Shown here in pieces: positions 26,147 through 32,891 of a stretch of 51,305 nt of DNA; position 1 is the stretch's first letter; every line of letters starts with the position of its first letter. Source of the DNA: Paracoccus luteus (GTDB lineage Bacteria; Pseudomonadota; Alphaproteobacteria; Rhodobacterales; Rhodobacteraceae); contig NZ_SDEA01000013.1 in the NCBI RefSeq assembly GCF_004522155.1, forward strand, positions 33,254-84,558, written 5' to 3'. Under the pieces are notes generated by a model that did not search any database, was not told the origin of the DNA, and saw nothing but the letters and a program-made list of their open reading frames with translations. Made by a program: the position numbers and the translations under genes.

Positions 26147-26689
26147 TCACCGCACCGGCGCGCGCCAGACGAAGCGGCTATCGCCGTCTTCGTCGGTGAA
26201 AAGCGGGGTGGCCCGACCGATCACGGTCGAGGCCGGCAGCGGGCCGAAATAGCGCCCGTCGAGACTGTCGCTCACGTCGAGGTTCATCAGGAAAACCTCG
26301 CCCTCGGCGATGATGCGGCAGCCCTGCCAGACCGGCAGGTCGCGGCCTTGGCTGTCGCGGTCCCGCGCCTCGCCGAGCGGAACGGCATCGACCGTTATCG
26401 CGCGGCCGTCTCGGCAAACCCGCTGTCCCGGCAGTCCGACGACGTGCTTCAGGAGCGGCACATCGCGCGCGATATAGCCGCGATGGACCATGAAGTCGGC
26501 GATAGGCTCGGGCGGCAGGACGGCGACAAGATCGGGCACCTCGATCCTGTCTGCGGGTGCAATCGCGTAGAAGCCGATCGGCACGCTGGCCGAAGCGTTC
26601 CAGACCAGCCTTGGCGCGGTCGGAACGCCGCTCGCGAGCATGATCGCGAGCGCGGCGGGCGTCGCCATGACATAGCGGGCGCGGCTCAT
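26147..26689 (-). CDS. traF: TraF, conjugative transfer signal peptidase (S26)
   Basis: A 180-residue inner-membrane serine protease related to leader peptidase; in IncP plasmids it matures and cyclises the TrbC pilin. The start at 26689 overlaps the DUF2840 stop by ATGA. Seen: a membrane helix (YVMATPAALAIMLASGV), the catalytic Ser region RLVWNASASVPIGFY (Ser before VPIGFY), the Lys region VPLLKHVVGLPGQRV and the box DSLDGRYFGPLPASTVIGRA. All S26 boxes are present. Confidence 0.93.
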   Translation of the reverse strand: MSRARYVMATPAALAIMLASGVPTAPRLVWNASASVPIGFYAIAPADRIEVPDLVAVLPPEPIADFMVHRGYIARDVPLLKHVVGLPGQRVCRDGRAITVDAVPLGEARDRDSQGRDLPVWQGCRIIAEGEVFLMNLDVSDSLDGRYFGPLPASTVIGRATPLFTDEDGDSRFVWRAPVR

Positions 26690-27171
26690 TGTCCGATCTC
26701 CCGGCGGCGGAGCCATGCCCGGTGGCGTTCGTCGGTGTAGGGACGCGGCGCTTCGCCCGCATTCATCCAGTGGGCGACATGACGCCAGTGATCGGGGTCG
26801 ACCTCGGCGGGGTCGATGCCGAGGGATTCGACGGCATCGACATGGCGAAGGACGTCCTCGACCTTGGGCCAGCCCTCGATCCGGAGCAGGATTTCGCCGC
26901 CCGGCCGCACGAAGGGCAGCGTCTGATACGCGCTGCCGGGTGCAACGGCACGCAGTATGTCGATGCGCGAGATGACCGTGCCGTAGTCGTTGGCCGCCCA
27001 GCGGACGAAGCCGAAAACAGCGTCTGGCCGGAATGAAACGATGCGATGGGAGCGGTCGATGATCTGGGTTTCTGCCTCGTGACCGAACCTGATCCAGAAC
27101 TCGATCTTCTTTTCCACCCATGTCAGTTCGACGCGGGTGAGATCATCGTCATGGGAACCGATGCCGATCAT
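26686..27171 (-). CDS. DUF2840 protein
   Basis: A 161-residue protein (LTRVELTWVEKKIEFWIRFG; FGFVRWAANDYGTVISRIDI; HWRHVAHWMNAGEAPRPYT). DUF2840 members sit directly before traF in alphaproteobacterial elements and have no known activity. It overlaps the ribbon-helix-helix gene upstream and traF downstream by four bases each, so it belongs to the transfer operon. Confidence 0.85.
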   Translation of the reverse strand: MIGIGSHDDDLTRVELTWVEKKIEFWIRFGHEAETQIIDRSHRIVSFRPDAVFGFVRWAANDYGTVISRIDILRAVAPGSAYQTLPFVRPGGEILLRIEGWPKVEDVLRHVDAVESLGIDPAEVDPDHWRHVAHWMNAGEAPRPYTDERHRAWLRRREIGQ

Positions 27172-27422
27172 GGGCGATCTCCTGACGTGTCGGGGAACTC
27201 GCGCGCGAGCAGCTCACGCAGCATGTCGGTGACAGTGCCGCCGCGTCTGATGGCAGCGATCTTGATCCGCCCGCGAAGCTCGGGCGTGACGTCGATAGTC
27301 AGTCTGGCGGTGTAGGCCGTTGCAGCGGTGGCACGCGCCGGGGATGCGTCGCTGGCCTTGATCCAGCCGTCGGGATCGGACGGGCGCGCTGCAAAGCCGC
27401 GCTTCTCGGTGCGCCCGGTCAT
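27168..27422 (-). CDS. Ribbon-helix-helix protein, ParG/CopG-like
   Basis: An 84-residue protein. The C-terminal half (ARLTIDVTPELRGRIKIAAI, then RRGGTVTDMLRELLAREFP) is a ribbon-helix-helix domain; the N-terminal 40 residues are basic and probably disordered, as in ParG-type centromere-binding partners of ParA. The methyltransferase gene separates it from parA. Both of its ends overlap neighbours by ATGA. A partition or autorepressor role is inferred. Confidence 0.8.
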   Translation of the reverse strand: MTGRTEKRGFAARPSDPDGWIKASDASPARATAATAYTARLTIDVTPELRGRIKIAAIRRGGTVTDMLRELLAREFPDTSGDRP

Positions 27423-28162
27423 GACGCGCCTCCGTCATGGAACGGCAGCACCGTGGCGATGCGCGCCCGCGCGCGCTCGGCCATGTCGGGGTCGATCTCG
27501 CAGCCGAGATAGCGCCGGCTGGAAAGCCGGCAGGCTTCTCCGGCAGCGCCGGACCCAGCGAACCAGTCCCCGACCAGCCCGCCCTCGGGGCAGCTTGTGC
27601 GGATCAGGATCTCCAGCAGCGCCGAGGGCTTTTCGGTGGGATGGATCGCCCGGCCGTGGCAGTTGCGCAGATAGATGACGGAGCGCATCAGGCGCGGCCC
27701 GCCGTCCTGGCTGATGTAGCGCCCGGCGTCGATCTGGCCGGTATGGGGAGGACGGCGCTTGCGGCGAACCGTCCGCGCCGTTGCATCGGGTGTGGTCTGG
27801 ACGTCGTTGTAGATGTCCCGCCAAGCAGTCTCTGCCCGATAAAACTGCACGGCCAGCTCATGCACGCGCTTGAAGCGGTCGGCATGAAACCCGGTGCCGT
27901 TCTGCTTTTCCCAGACGATCTCCTGCGCGATCCGCAAGCCGGCATCGGCGAAGCGGTCGGCGGTCGCCATGAAGCAGCGCAGCGAGCCGAAGACCCAGAG
28001 CGAGCCGGTCGGTCGGAGGGCGGCGCGCGCCAGCGCGATCCAGCCCTCGACGCGCCGGTCCCAGGCAAGCGAGGTGTCGCCGTAGGGCGGATCGGCGAGG
28101 ATCATGTCATATGGCGCGTGCCAGGGCATTTCTTCTCGGCAATCGCCGGTGAGCACGGTCAT
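27419..28162 (-). CDS. DNA (N4-cytosine/N6-adenine) methyltransferase, beta-type motif order
   Basis: A 247-residue SAM-dependent enzyme. Seen: catalytic DPPYGD near the N-terminus (residues 24-29), then HPTEKP (174-179) and the SAM-binding DWFAGSGAAGEA (199-210): catalytic motif before SAM motif, the beta-class order. There is no adjacent restriction gene, so it is probably solitary. It lies between parA and its likely partner gene, overlapping both by ATGA. Inference: self-methylation to evade host restriction or to time replication. The target sequence is not predictable. Confidence 0.88.
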   Translation of the reverse strand: MTVLTGDCREEMPWHAPYDMILADPPYGDTSLAWDRRVEGWIALARAALRPTGSLWVFGSLRCFMATADRFADAGLRIAQEIVWEKQNGTGFHADRFKRVHELAVQFYRAETAWRDIYNDVQTTPDATARTVRRKRRPPHTGQIDAGRYISQDGGPRLMRSVIYLRNCHGRAIHPTEKPSALLEILIRTSCPEGGLVGDWFAGSGAAGEACRLSSRRYLGCEIDPDMAERARARIATVLPFHDGGAS

Positions 28163-28812
28163 GGCACGGCCCTCCCGATGCCCAGCCCTTCGATCTCGGC
28201 GGTGAGCGCGGCGATCTCGCGGGCGGCGGGCGATTGGCGGTCGATCTCGCTGGCCAGCCGCCCGGCCTGCGCTGCGTCGGCGAAGACGACGCGCTGGCCG
28301 ATGGCGGTGGCGAGCATCGGTGGATCGTGGTCGGCGAGCGTTTCGGCCGTCTCGCGCGCGATGACGGTGCGGGCGCCGCAGCGATTGAGCGCGAAGCGGG
28401 CGGTGAGCTGCGGCCGGTAGATGCGGGCCTCCGCCAGGAGGGCCAGCATCTCGGCCGAGGCCCAGCCATCGAGGGGTGATGGCTGCACCGGGATCAGCAC
28501 CAGGTCGGCGGCGAGGAGCGCGGAGCGCATGAGGCCGGCGACGCGGGGCGGGCCGTCGATGACGATGTGATCGGCGTCGCGGGCCAGCTCCGGCGCCTCC
28601 CGGTGCAGTGTATCGCGCGCGAGGCCAATGGTGCCGAACAACCGTGGCAAACCCTCGCGGGCGCGCTGCTGTGACCAGTCGAGCGACGATCCCTGCGGAT
28701 CGGCGTCGACCAGGGTGACGCGATTGCCTCGGCCAGCCAGTTCACCGGCGATGTGCAGCGCCAGCGTCGTCTTGCCGACGCCGCCCTTCTGGTTGAGGAG
28801 CGCGATGATCAT
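28159..28812 (-). CDS. parA: ParA-family partition ATPase
   Basis: A 217-residue Walker-type ATPase that segregates the element. Seen: deviant Walker A KGGVGKTT at the N-terminus (MIIALLNQKGGVGKTTLALH), LVDADPQGSSLDW (A') and HIVIDGPPRV (Walker B). It lacks an N-terminal DNA-binding domain, so it is a short type Ib ParA, which fits a ribbon-helix-helix partner. It overlaps the repA stop by ATGA. Confidence 0.93.
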   Translation of the reverse strand: MIIALLNQKGGVGKTTLALHIAGELAGRGNRVTLVDADPQGSSLDWSQQRAREGLPRLFGTIGLARDTLHREAPELARDADHIVIDGPPRVAGLMRSALLAADLVLIPVQPSPLDGWASAEMLALLAEARIYRPQLTARFALNRCGARTVIARETAETLADHDPPMLATAIGQRVVFADAAQAGRLASEIDRQSPAAREIAALTAEIEGLGIGRAVP

Positions 28813-29984
28813 TTGCCGCCTCCCGGAAGATCGAGAGGAAGGCGGGGTGCTTCGGTGTCGTCGGAGGCTGTCGTCGCCTCCTGATCGGAGGCGGATCGCG
28901 ACGCCGGAGGGGTGGCGATTGCCCTCTTCTTCACCTCTACGCGGAGGCTTCGGGCGGTGTCGCCGATGAGGTTTTCCACATCGCGCGCGCGCTCTTCAAG
29001 GTTAGAGTCTATGTTAGACTCTAAGTTAAGGGCGCGATTTCGTGAATGGCTTCCGTGCGTTAGGACCGGTTTCGGTTCCTGATAGCACGATAGTCCGGTT
29101 CCCGATAGCACGATAGCCTGGGTTCCCGATAGCACGAGGCCGTTCACAGGTTTTCCACAGGGCGGAACCGGCTCGAAAGCGAGCAGCATCCGCCCGCCGA
29201 TCTCGGCCTCCAGGAACAGCGTATAGCCCGGCAGCGGCTGGCGGCGGATAATGTCGCGCATCTCGAAAGCGAAGCGCTTGAAGGGCGACAGGCTGCCGGA
29301 TTTCTGGTGGAGATGGTGGAAGTCGAAGCGCCAGCCTTCGCGCTGGCGACCGCCGTGCTTGCGCACAAGGCGGTAGAGCCAGCGGTCAAGGCCGCCGGTC
29401 AGGTCGAAATAGGTCCGGTCGATGGTCAGCACGAGGGCATCGTCGAGGACGGCCTGGTAGAACCAGTCCGGCACGATCATCTCGATACCGTCCGGACGGC
29501 CGTTGCGGTCGGTGCGCTCCTGCCACTCGTTGATCCAGGAAAAGCGATGCCGGCGTCCTTCGGCCGGTTGCCGGATCGAGGTCGAGATCGTGGTCGATTG
29601 CAGCCGGTCGAGGGCGGCCTTCAGGCGCTGGTAGTCGCGAAGCGACGTGCCGCGCCCGACATAGGTGAGAATCTCATAGGGCGTGGCGGCCATCAGCCGG
29701 GAGGTCCGAAGCCCGTTGTCGCGGGCTTCGACGATCTGGCTGGCCGCCCAGATCAGGATGTCGGCGTCCCAGATCGTGGCCATGCCGTGATCGGGAACGG
29801 CTTCGACCCGGATCGTCACATTGCCGGCGGCAAAGTCGATGGGCGCAACGCGCTTCGACTTGGCGAGGGAGAAAAAGGGATAGGCCATGAGATCCTGCGC
29901 GTCTCGTGGCGCGAAGTCGCCGGGGAGCGCCCTGAACAGGTCGAGCTGCCCGCGCTCGGAAAGAGATCGACGTCGCACCGACAT
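28809..29984 (-). CDS. repA: Replication initiator protein RepA
   Basis: A 391-residue plasmid-type initiator. Seen: the family N-terminus (GQLDLFRALPGDFAPRDAQD, LMAYPFFSLAKSKRVAPIDF) and paired winged-helix regions (ATPYEILTYVGRGTSLRDYQ, RLKAALDRLQSTTISTSI; DRWLYRLVRKHGGRQ). The C-terminal quarter, after about residue 275, is less conserved-looking and its DNA contains three iterons and an AT-rich inverted repeat. Known: such initiators allow replication of plasmids or of the excised circular form of integrative elements. It is followed by parA in an overlapping pair. Confidence 0.9.
   Translation of the reverse strand: MSVRRRSLSERGQLDLFRALPGDFAPRDAQDLMAYPFFSLAKSKRVAPIDFAAGNVTIRVEAVPDHGMATIWDADILIWAASQIVEARDNGLRTSRLMAATPYEILTYVGRGTSLRDYQRLKAALDRLQSTTISTSIRQPAEGRRHRFSWINEWQERTDRNGRPDGIEMIVPDWFYQAVLDDALVLTIDRTYFDLTGGLDRWLYRLVRKHGGRQREGWRFDFHHLHQKSGSLSPFKRFAFEMRDIIRRQPLPGYTLFLEAEIGGRMLLAFEPVPPCGKPVNGLVLSGTQAIVLSGTGLSCYQEPKPVLTHGSHSRNRALNLESNIDSNLEERARDVENLIGDTARSLRVEVKKRAIATPPASRSASDQEATTASDDTEAPRLPLDLPGGGK
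29002..29024. repeat. AT-rich perfect inverted repeat inside repA
   Basis: TTAGAGTCTA, spacer TGT, TAGACTCTAA: ten-base perfect arms in an otherwise GC-rich gene, about 50 bases from the nearest iteron. It could be the melting or binding element of an origin. TTTTCCACA sequences, one mismatch from the DnaA box TTATNCACA, lie at about 28972 and 29151. Confidence 0.5.
29074..29139. repeat. Three 20-base iterons inside repA, candidate oriV
   Basis: Near-identical direct repeats GGTTCCYGATAGCACGA(TAG) at 29074-29093, 29097-29116 and 29121-29139, with periods of 23 and 24 bases (about two helical turns). Iterons with this spacing are the hallmark of initiator-binding origins. They lie within the 3' part of repA, beside a DnaA-box-like TTTTCCACA and an AT-rich inverted repeat. 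Known: other alphaproteobacterial replicons carry the origin inside the initiator gene (repC of repABC plasmids). Confidence 0.65.
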
Positions 29985-30002
29985 GAAGGGAACCGCGAGC
30001 GG

Positions 30003-30284
30003 TCAGCGGGCGTAGCGACCGGCCTGTGGGCCGGTCGGAATCGCCTGTCGTTTGGCGGGCAGCACGGAACCGCGCGGATCGGAGGTCGACGTTACGGCGC
30101 CGCGATCGGCCCAGGTTTCGAGATCATCAATGGCATAGACGACGCGGCCACCGAGCTTGCGATAGGCTGGACCGGTGCCGTAGGTGCGGTGCTTTTCGAG
30201 GGTGCGGGCTGAGAGGCTGAGGAATTCGGCGGCTTCCTTGGTGCGCAGAAAGCGCGGCGGCAAAACGACGGGTTCGTGCGGCAT
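30003..30284 (-). CDS. AlpA/MerR-like helix-turn-helix protein, possible excisionase (RdfS-like)
   Basis: A 93-residue protein starting MPHEPVVLPPRFLRTKEAAE; ATG 30284 is the first that gives this compact domain. FLRTKEAAEFLSLSARTLEK, then HRTYGTGPAYRKLGGRVVYA, is a HTH_17 winged helix of the kind found in recombination directionality factors and AlpA regulators. The C-terminus is basic. It lies directly after the FseA-like gene and 18 bases before repA. Known: in ICEMlSymR7A FseA activates rdfS, the excisionase gene, which precedes transfer genes. Assignment to that role here is by domain and position. Confidence 0.75.
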   Translation of the reverse strand: MPHEPVVLPPRFLRTKEAAEFLSLSARTLEKHRTYGTGPAYRKLGGRVVYAIDDLETWADRGAVTSTSDPRGSVLPAKRQAIPTGPQAGRYAR

Positions 30285-30424
30285 TGAACGGGCCTCCGTG
30301 GTGTAGGGACGGCCGCTGCGGATCAGCGGCGGGCAACGACCACGGTGGCGAAGAAGAACCGGCGAGTTGCAGGGCGAAGTTGGGGGGTATCGAAATCGCC
30401 CACCATCGGACGCGCGGAATCGCG

Positions 30425-31193
30425 CTAGCGTGGGCGGCGATGACGCAGGAGTTTCCGATAGCCGCCCGCGACCATCGAGCGGGCATCGCGCAGGAGCGAT
30501 TTGACGGCATGGCGGGCAGACGATGCCTGCCATTCGTCGCGGTCGAGGTGGCCGATGTTCAGGAGGGCTTGAGCGATTTCCTGCTGCGTTGCGCCGGCGC
30601 GGTGTCCGTCGAAAGCTTGCAGCATACGTCGCAGACGTGCGCGCTGTTGCCGGGTCAGGCGGGTATCCGGCGGGATGGCACGGCCATGCAGGGCAGCGAG
30701 GAATCGGCGTATGGCTTCGAGGCGATCGAAGCCATCGAGGTCGAGCGGAACCACCGCGACAGCGATGCTGTCACCGTCGGCGCAGTCCAGGATCTGGAGA
30801 TGTTGCCCGTTGCCGAGCGCGAAACGGAAATCTTTGTCGGCGCCGTCCGCGGTGACGTGGACTCGCCGGATTGCCGGTAGGCTACTGGCGCTGCTGCCGA
30901 GGGCCAGCGGGGCCTCGGTCAGCACCACGACGCTCGTATCGTCTTGAGGCAGCCAGAAAATGGGGGTGTCAGGAGGCGCGGTCCGGGGATCGACCGGGAA
31001 ATCGCAACCCCCACCGCTGCCGGATATGTTCGGTCAGCGGTTTGGGGTCTCCACGACCAGAGGCCGAAGCTTCAAAATCGGCGTCATAGGCTTCGTTGCG
31101 GCGAAGGCACTCCCATGCCAGGTCGGATGCCGTCAACGCATCCAGACGGTCGTATTCCGCCGAAGAACGCCAGGTCGATGCGTCAGGTGTCAT
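30425..31193 (-). CDS. FseA-like DUF6499-DUF2285 activator read through a +1 frameshift
   Basis: Two overlapping frames form one protein. The first (ATG 31193, SD GGGAGG) encodes a DUF6499 domain (MTPDASTWRSSAEYDRLDAL, then LAWECLRRNEAYDADFEA; HIRQRWGLRFP) and in its own frame stops at 30969 after 74 codons. Shifting +1 at TTT CCC (31001-30996), with G30995 skipped, continues as VDPRTAPPDTPIFWLPQDDT, then SVVVLTEAPLALG and a DUF2285 domain to 30425, giving 255 residues. There is no start codon with a good SD for the second frame before residue VVVLTEAP. Known: in ICEMlSymR7A, msi172 and msi171 are joined by +1 programmed frameshifting into FseA, the excision activator. The frame geometry here is the same. 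Confidence 0.82.
30994..31004 (-). promoter_or_regulatory. Predicted +1 ribosomal frameshift site
   Basis: Minus-strand CGA TTT CCC G GTC: zero frame reads Arg-Phe-Pro-Gly and ends at TGA 30969-30971; skipping G30995 restores the DUF2285 frame. A P-site CCC before a G-starting codon is a plausible +1 shift context. It lies exactly at the DUF6499/DUF2285 domain junction. Confidence 0.65.
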
Positions 31194-31204
31194 CGCGGCC
31201 TCCC

Positions 31205-31233
31205 GAGTCTTCTCTAGGGGATTGGGAAGACTC
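31205..31233 (-). promoter_or_regulatory. Leader hairpin in front of the FseA-like gene
   Basis: Arms GAGTCTTC (31205-31212) and GAAGACTC (31226-31233) form a perfect eight-base stem that ends just upstream of the GGGAGG ribosome-binding site of the DUF6499 frame (ATG 31193). It could modulate translation start or be an operator. Confidence 0.4.
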
Positions 31234-31281
31234 AGGATTCCCGCGCGAGTTGAGTTGGGGAAGTCAGGTGAGGGTCAACGG

Positions 31282-31302
31282 GTGATGCGTCGCGCGCATC
31301 AC
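31282..31302 (-). terminator. Hairpin downstream of the QseM-like gene
   Basis: GTGATGCG (31282-31289), loop TCGCG, CGCATCAC (31295-31302): a perfect eight-base stem two bases past the stop of the DUF2285 gene. No long T tract follows, so it may attenuate rather than fully terminate transcription toward the FseA-like gene. Confidence 0.45.
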
Positions 31303-31304
31303 GA

Positions 31305-31580
31305 TCAGGTCTTCCGCTGGCTTTCACGGACCAGTTCGCGGTAGCCGTGTTCGGTCATCCAATGCGCGCGGGCAAGGTGGGTATCATGGACCGAGCGGCA
31401 GCGGTCGGGATCGTATTCGGGATCAAGGCCGAAAAGAACATGCACGGCCTCGCGCCAGTCGGCGCCGTCGCGTTCGGCATCGAGGAGCCGCATATAAAGC
31501 TTCATGTGATCGCGGTCATAAGATGTCAGCGAATCACTGGATGGCGGTTTGTCCAGAAACGCCTGTGCTGGCTGTCCCAT
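31305..31580 (-). CDS. Short DUF2285 protein, QseM-like antiactivator candidate
   Basis: A 91-residue protein from ATG 31580 (MGQPAQAFLDKPPSSDSL). The C-terminal 55 residues (LLDAERDGADWREAVHVLFG, then DTHLARAHWMTEHGYRELV) are a stand-alone DUF2285 domain, related to the C-terminal part of the FseA-like protein next to it. Known: in ICEMlSymR7A the small protein QseM holds FseA and TraR inactive. Similar domain, size and position suggest an antiactivator here; no TraR or LuxI gene is visible in the window. An in-frame ATG at 31619 sits inside the upstream palindrome and is less likely. Confidence 0.7.
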   Translation of the reverse strand: MGQPAQAFLDKPPSSDSLTSYDRDHMKLYMRLLDAERDGADWREAVHVLFGLDPEYDPDRCRSVHDTHLARAHWMTEHGYRELVRESQRKT

Positions 31581-31617
31581 TACTCTCTCGTCGTCGCGCG
31601 TAACGCATTTGTTAACC

Positions 31618-31633
31618 ATCTCCCTTGGGAGAT
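31618..31633. promoter_or_regulatory. Palindromic operator candidate upstream of the QseM-like gene
   Basis: ATCTCCC TT GGGAGAT: seven-base perfect arms around two bases, 38 bases before ATG 31580 and 46 bases after the XRE gene stop. An XRE repressor encoded next door could bind here. Known: QseC, the DNA-binding protein of the Mesorhizobium system, controls qseM from such operators. Confidence 0.5.
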
Positions 31634-31678
31634 AGCCATCATTTTTGACAAGAGCGCGTCGTCGCGGGGGCCGCGATG

Positions 31679-31927
31679 TTACCGTTGCGCGTTGCTGCCT
31701 TCGTGAAGCAGCAGCACACCTTCGCCCTTGTCGGTGGACAGGAGAACGATCCCGGCGGCTTCGAGCGCCCGGCGAACCTCATCGCGCGTGGATTCATACA
31801 CCTCAAGCCGGTTTTCGGATTCGAGGCGCTTGAGCGCGGTTAGTGATACTCGGGCCTTGTCAGCGAGCGTCTCCTGTGTCCAACCCAGCAACGCACGTGC
31901 GGCCCGAGACTGTCGGGCGGTGATCAT
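31679..31927 (-). CDS. XRE-family helix-turn-helix regulator, QseC-like position
   Basis: An 82-residue DNA-binding protein: MITARQSRAARALLGWTQET, then LADKARVSLTALKRLESENR is a lambda-Cro/XRE fold, followed by a short C-terminal strand (AGIVLLSTDKGEGVLLLHEG). A strong SD, GGAGGTGATC, precedes the ATG. It is the most upstream gene of the regulatory cluster XRE - DUF2285 - FseA-like - RdfS-like and probably controls the neighbouring palindrome at 31618. Confidence 0.85.
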   Translation of the reverse strand: MITARQSRAARALLGWTQETLADKARVSLTALKRLESENRLEVYESTRDEVRRALEAAGIVLLSTDKGEGVLLLHEGSNAQR

Positions 31928-32161
31928 ACATGATCACCTCCCATTCGGACCTGCACGCACTCCAGAACTACGACTATTTTAGTCGCTCTGTTTCGCCGCG
32001 CCAGCCTGTTTTTGCGCCGAAATGCCTTATCGGACGAAACTTGGCCTGCTTGCCTCCTATCTGATTCGGTCGCCGGACCGCTTCGCCGTTTCCGACGGGG
32101 AGAGCGAAAGCCGCAAGCTCAGGGAGGGGAGGATGGGTTTGGGAAGGAGGGGGAGGGAACC

Positions 32162-32308
32162 GTCGCCTCCTTCCCATGGGAGGGTTCAAGGGAGGGGCTC
32201 TATCCCTTCCCTTGGGGAGGTTGTTTGAAGGAGGGGGCTTGCCCCTTCCTTCATGGGGAGAGCTTGAGAGGGGCGGCTTGCCCCCCTTTCATACGGGGAG
32301 CATCGGAC
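32162..32308. repeat. Four degenerate G/C-skewed tandem repeats with internal hairpins
   Basis: Units of about 36-40 bases begin near 32162, 32198, 32238 and 32277. Each has a C/T-rich arm, a short loop and a G-rich arm (CCTTCCCATGGGAGG; CCCTTCCCTTGGGGAGG; CCCCTTCCTTCATGGGGAG; CCCCCCTTTCATACGGGGAG). The stems vary in a paired manner while spacing is roughly kept. There are no spacers of CRISPR type. They could be binding sites or an RNA feature. Confidence 0.5.
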
Positions 32309-32348
32309 CCAAAAGTGGTTTCCGGTTTTGGGAACGATCCGATGCTCC
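32297..32348. repeat. Interrupted palindrome resembling a rhizobial intergenic repeat
   Basis: Outer arms GGAGCATCGGA (32297-32307) and TCCGATGCTCC (32338-32348), inner arms CCCAAAA (32308-32314) and TTTTGGG (32326-32332). The core (CCCAAAAGTGGTTTCCGG) looks like palindromic intergenic repeats I associate with Rhizobiales genomes, which supports the host assignment. Family membership is from memory only. Confidence 0.5.
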
Positions 32349-32440
32349 GGCGAAGGTGTCGGACTGCAACGCGCAAAAGCGCGTGGCGGCTCCGGCCTGA
32401 AATCTTGCACTGAAATGGCGGGATCGATCCCTCGCGAACA

Positions 32441-32470
32441 GGGAAAACCCGGCGGCTTACGCCGCCGGGT
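32441..32470 (-). terminator. Intrinsic terminator of ssb
   Basis: On the minus strand, ACCCGGCGGC, loop GTAA, GCCGCCGGGT (stem 32447-32470) followed by TTTTCCC. It starts 14 bases after the ssb stop. A diverged copy follows the decayed ssb at 33544. Confidence 0.8.
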
Positions 32471-32484
32471 TCCGGGTGTCCCGC

Positions 32485-32886
32485 TCAGAACGGGATGTCA
32501 TCGTCGTCGATGAACTTGCCCTCGTCGTTCTCGGTCTGCTTCGGCCAGCTCAGGAAATCGACCGTTTCGGCGATGATCTCGCAGCCGTAGCGGTCAATGC
32601 CTGCCGCGTCGGTCCACTTCGTGTAATGGATGCGACCGCGAACCAGCACCTTCATGCCCTTGTCGCAATGCTGCTGGACCGTCTTGCCGAGGCCGTTGAA
32701 GCAGGTGATGCGGTGCCATTCGGTGTCCTGGACCCGATAGCCGTTCTCGTCCCGAAGGACGCGGCCTTCCACGTAGCGGGGGCGCGAGGTGGCGAGGCGG
32801 AATTGGGTGATCGTGGTGCCCGAGGCGTTGGTCCGGGATTCGGGAGCGTCACCGAGGTTGCCGGCGAGGATGACGATGTTCTGCAT
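32485..32886 (-). CDS. ssb: Single-stranded DNA-binding protein
   Basis: A 133-residue OB-fold protein: MQNIVILAGNLGDAPESRTN, TEWHRITCFNGLGKTVQQHC, then KGMKVLVRGRIHYTKW, and the acidic tail DDDDIPF that recruits partner proteins. ATG 32886 has GGAGA nearby, inside a nested hairpin. Known: plasmid and element Ssb proteins coat incoming single strands and can dampen the host SOS response during establishment. It is transcribed alone, with its own terminator. Confidence 0.95.
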   Translation of the reverse strand: MQNIVILAGNLGDAPESRTNASGTTITQFRLATSRPRYVEGRVLRDENGYRVQDTEWHRITCFNGLGKTVQQHCDKGMKVLVRGRIHYTKWTDAAGIDRYGCEIIAETVDFLSWPKQTENDEGKFIDDDDIPF

Positions 32887-32891
32887 GGTAA

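Larger units (their letters stand above)
31928..32440. other. Gene-free region between ssb and the XRE gene
   Basis: About 510 bases without a credible gene. It contains four degenerate tandem hairpin repeats (32162-32308), a large interrupted palindrome (32297-32348) and, just beyond it, the terminator of ssb. The rest shows no pattern I can name. Confidence 0.5.

Noticed and set aside
28809..29984. Iterons explained as a coding repeat only
   Set aside because: The third-base positions are as conserved as the others and the period is 23/24 rather than a multiple of three, so DNA-level selection is the better explanation.
31305..31619. Start of the QseM-like gene at ATG 31619
   Set aside because: That ATG lies inside the palindrome and directly abuts an SD-like sequence; ATG 31580 gives a conserved-looking N-terminus with normal spacing.
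30003..31927. LuxR/TraR-LuxI quorum-sensing genes expected beside a QseM-like protein
   Set aside because: No autoinducer-binding domain or synthase sequence is seen anywhere in the window.
32162..32308. Possible CRISPR array
   Set aside because: Units are degenerate and adjacent with no unique spacers, and no cas genes are present.
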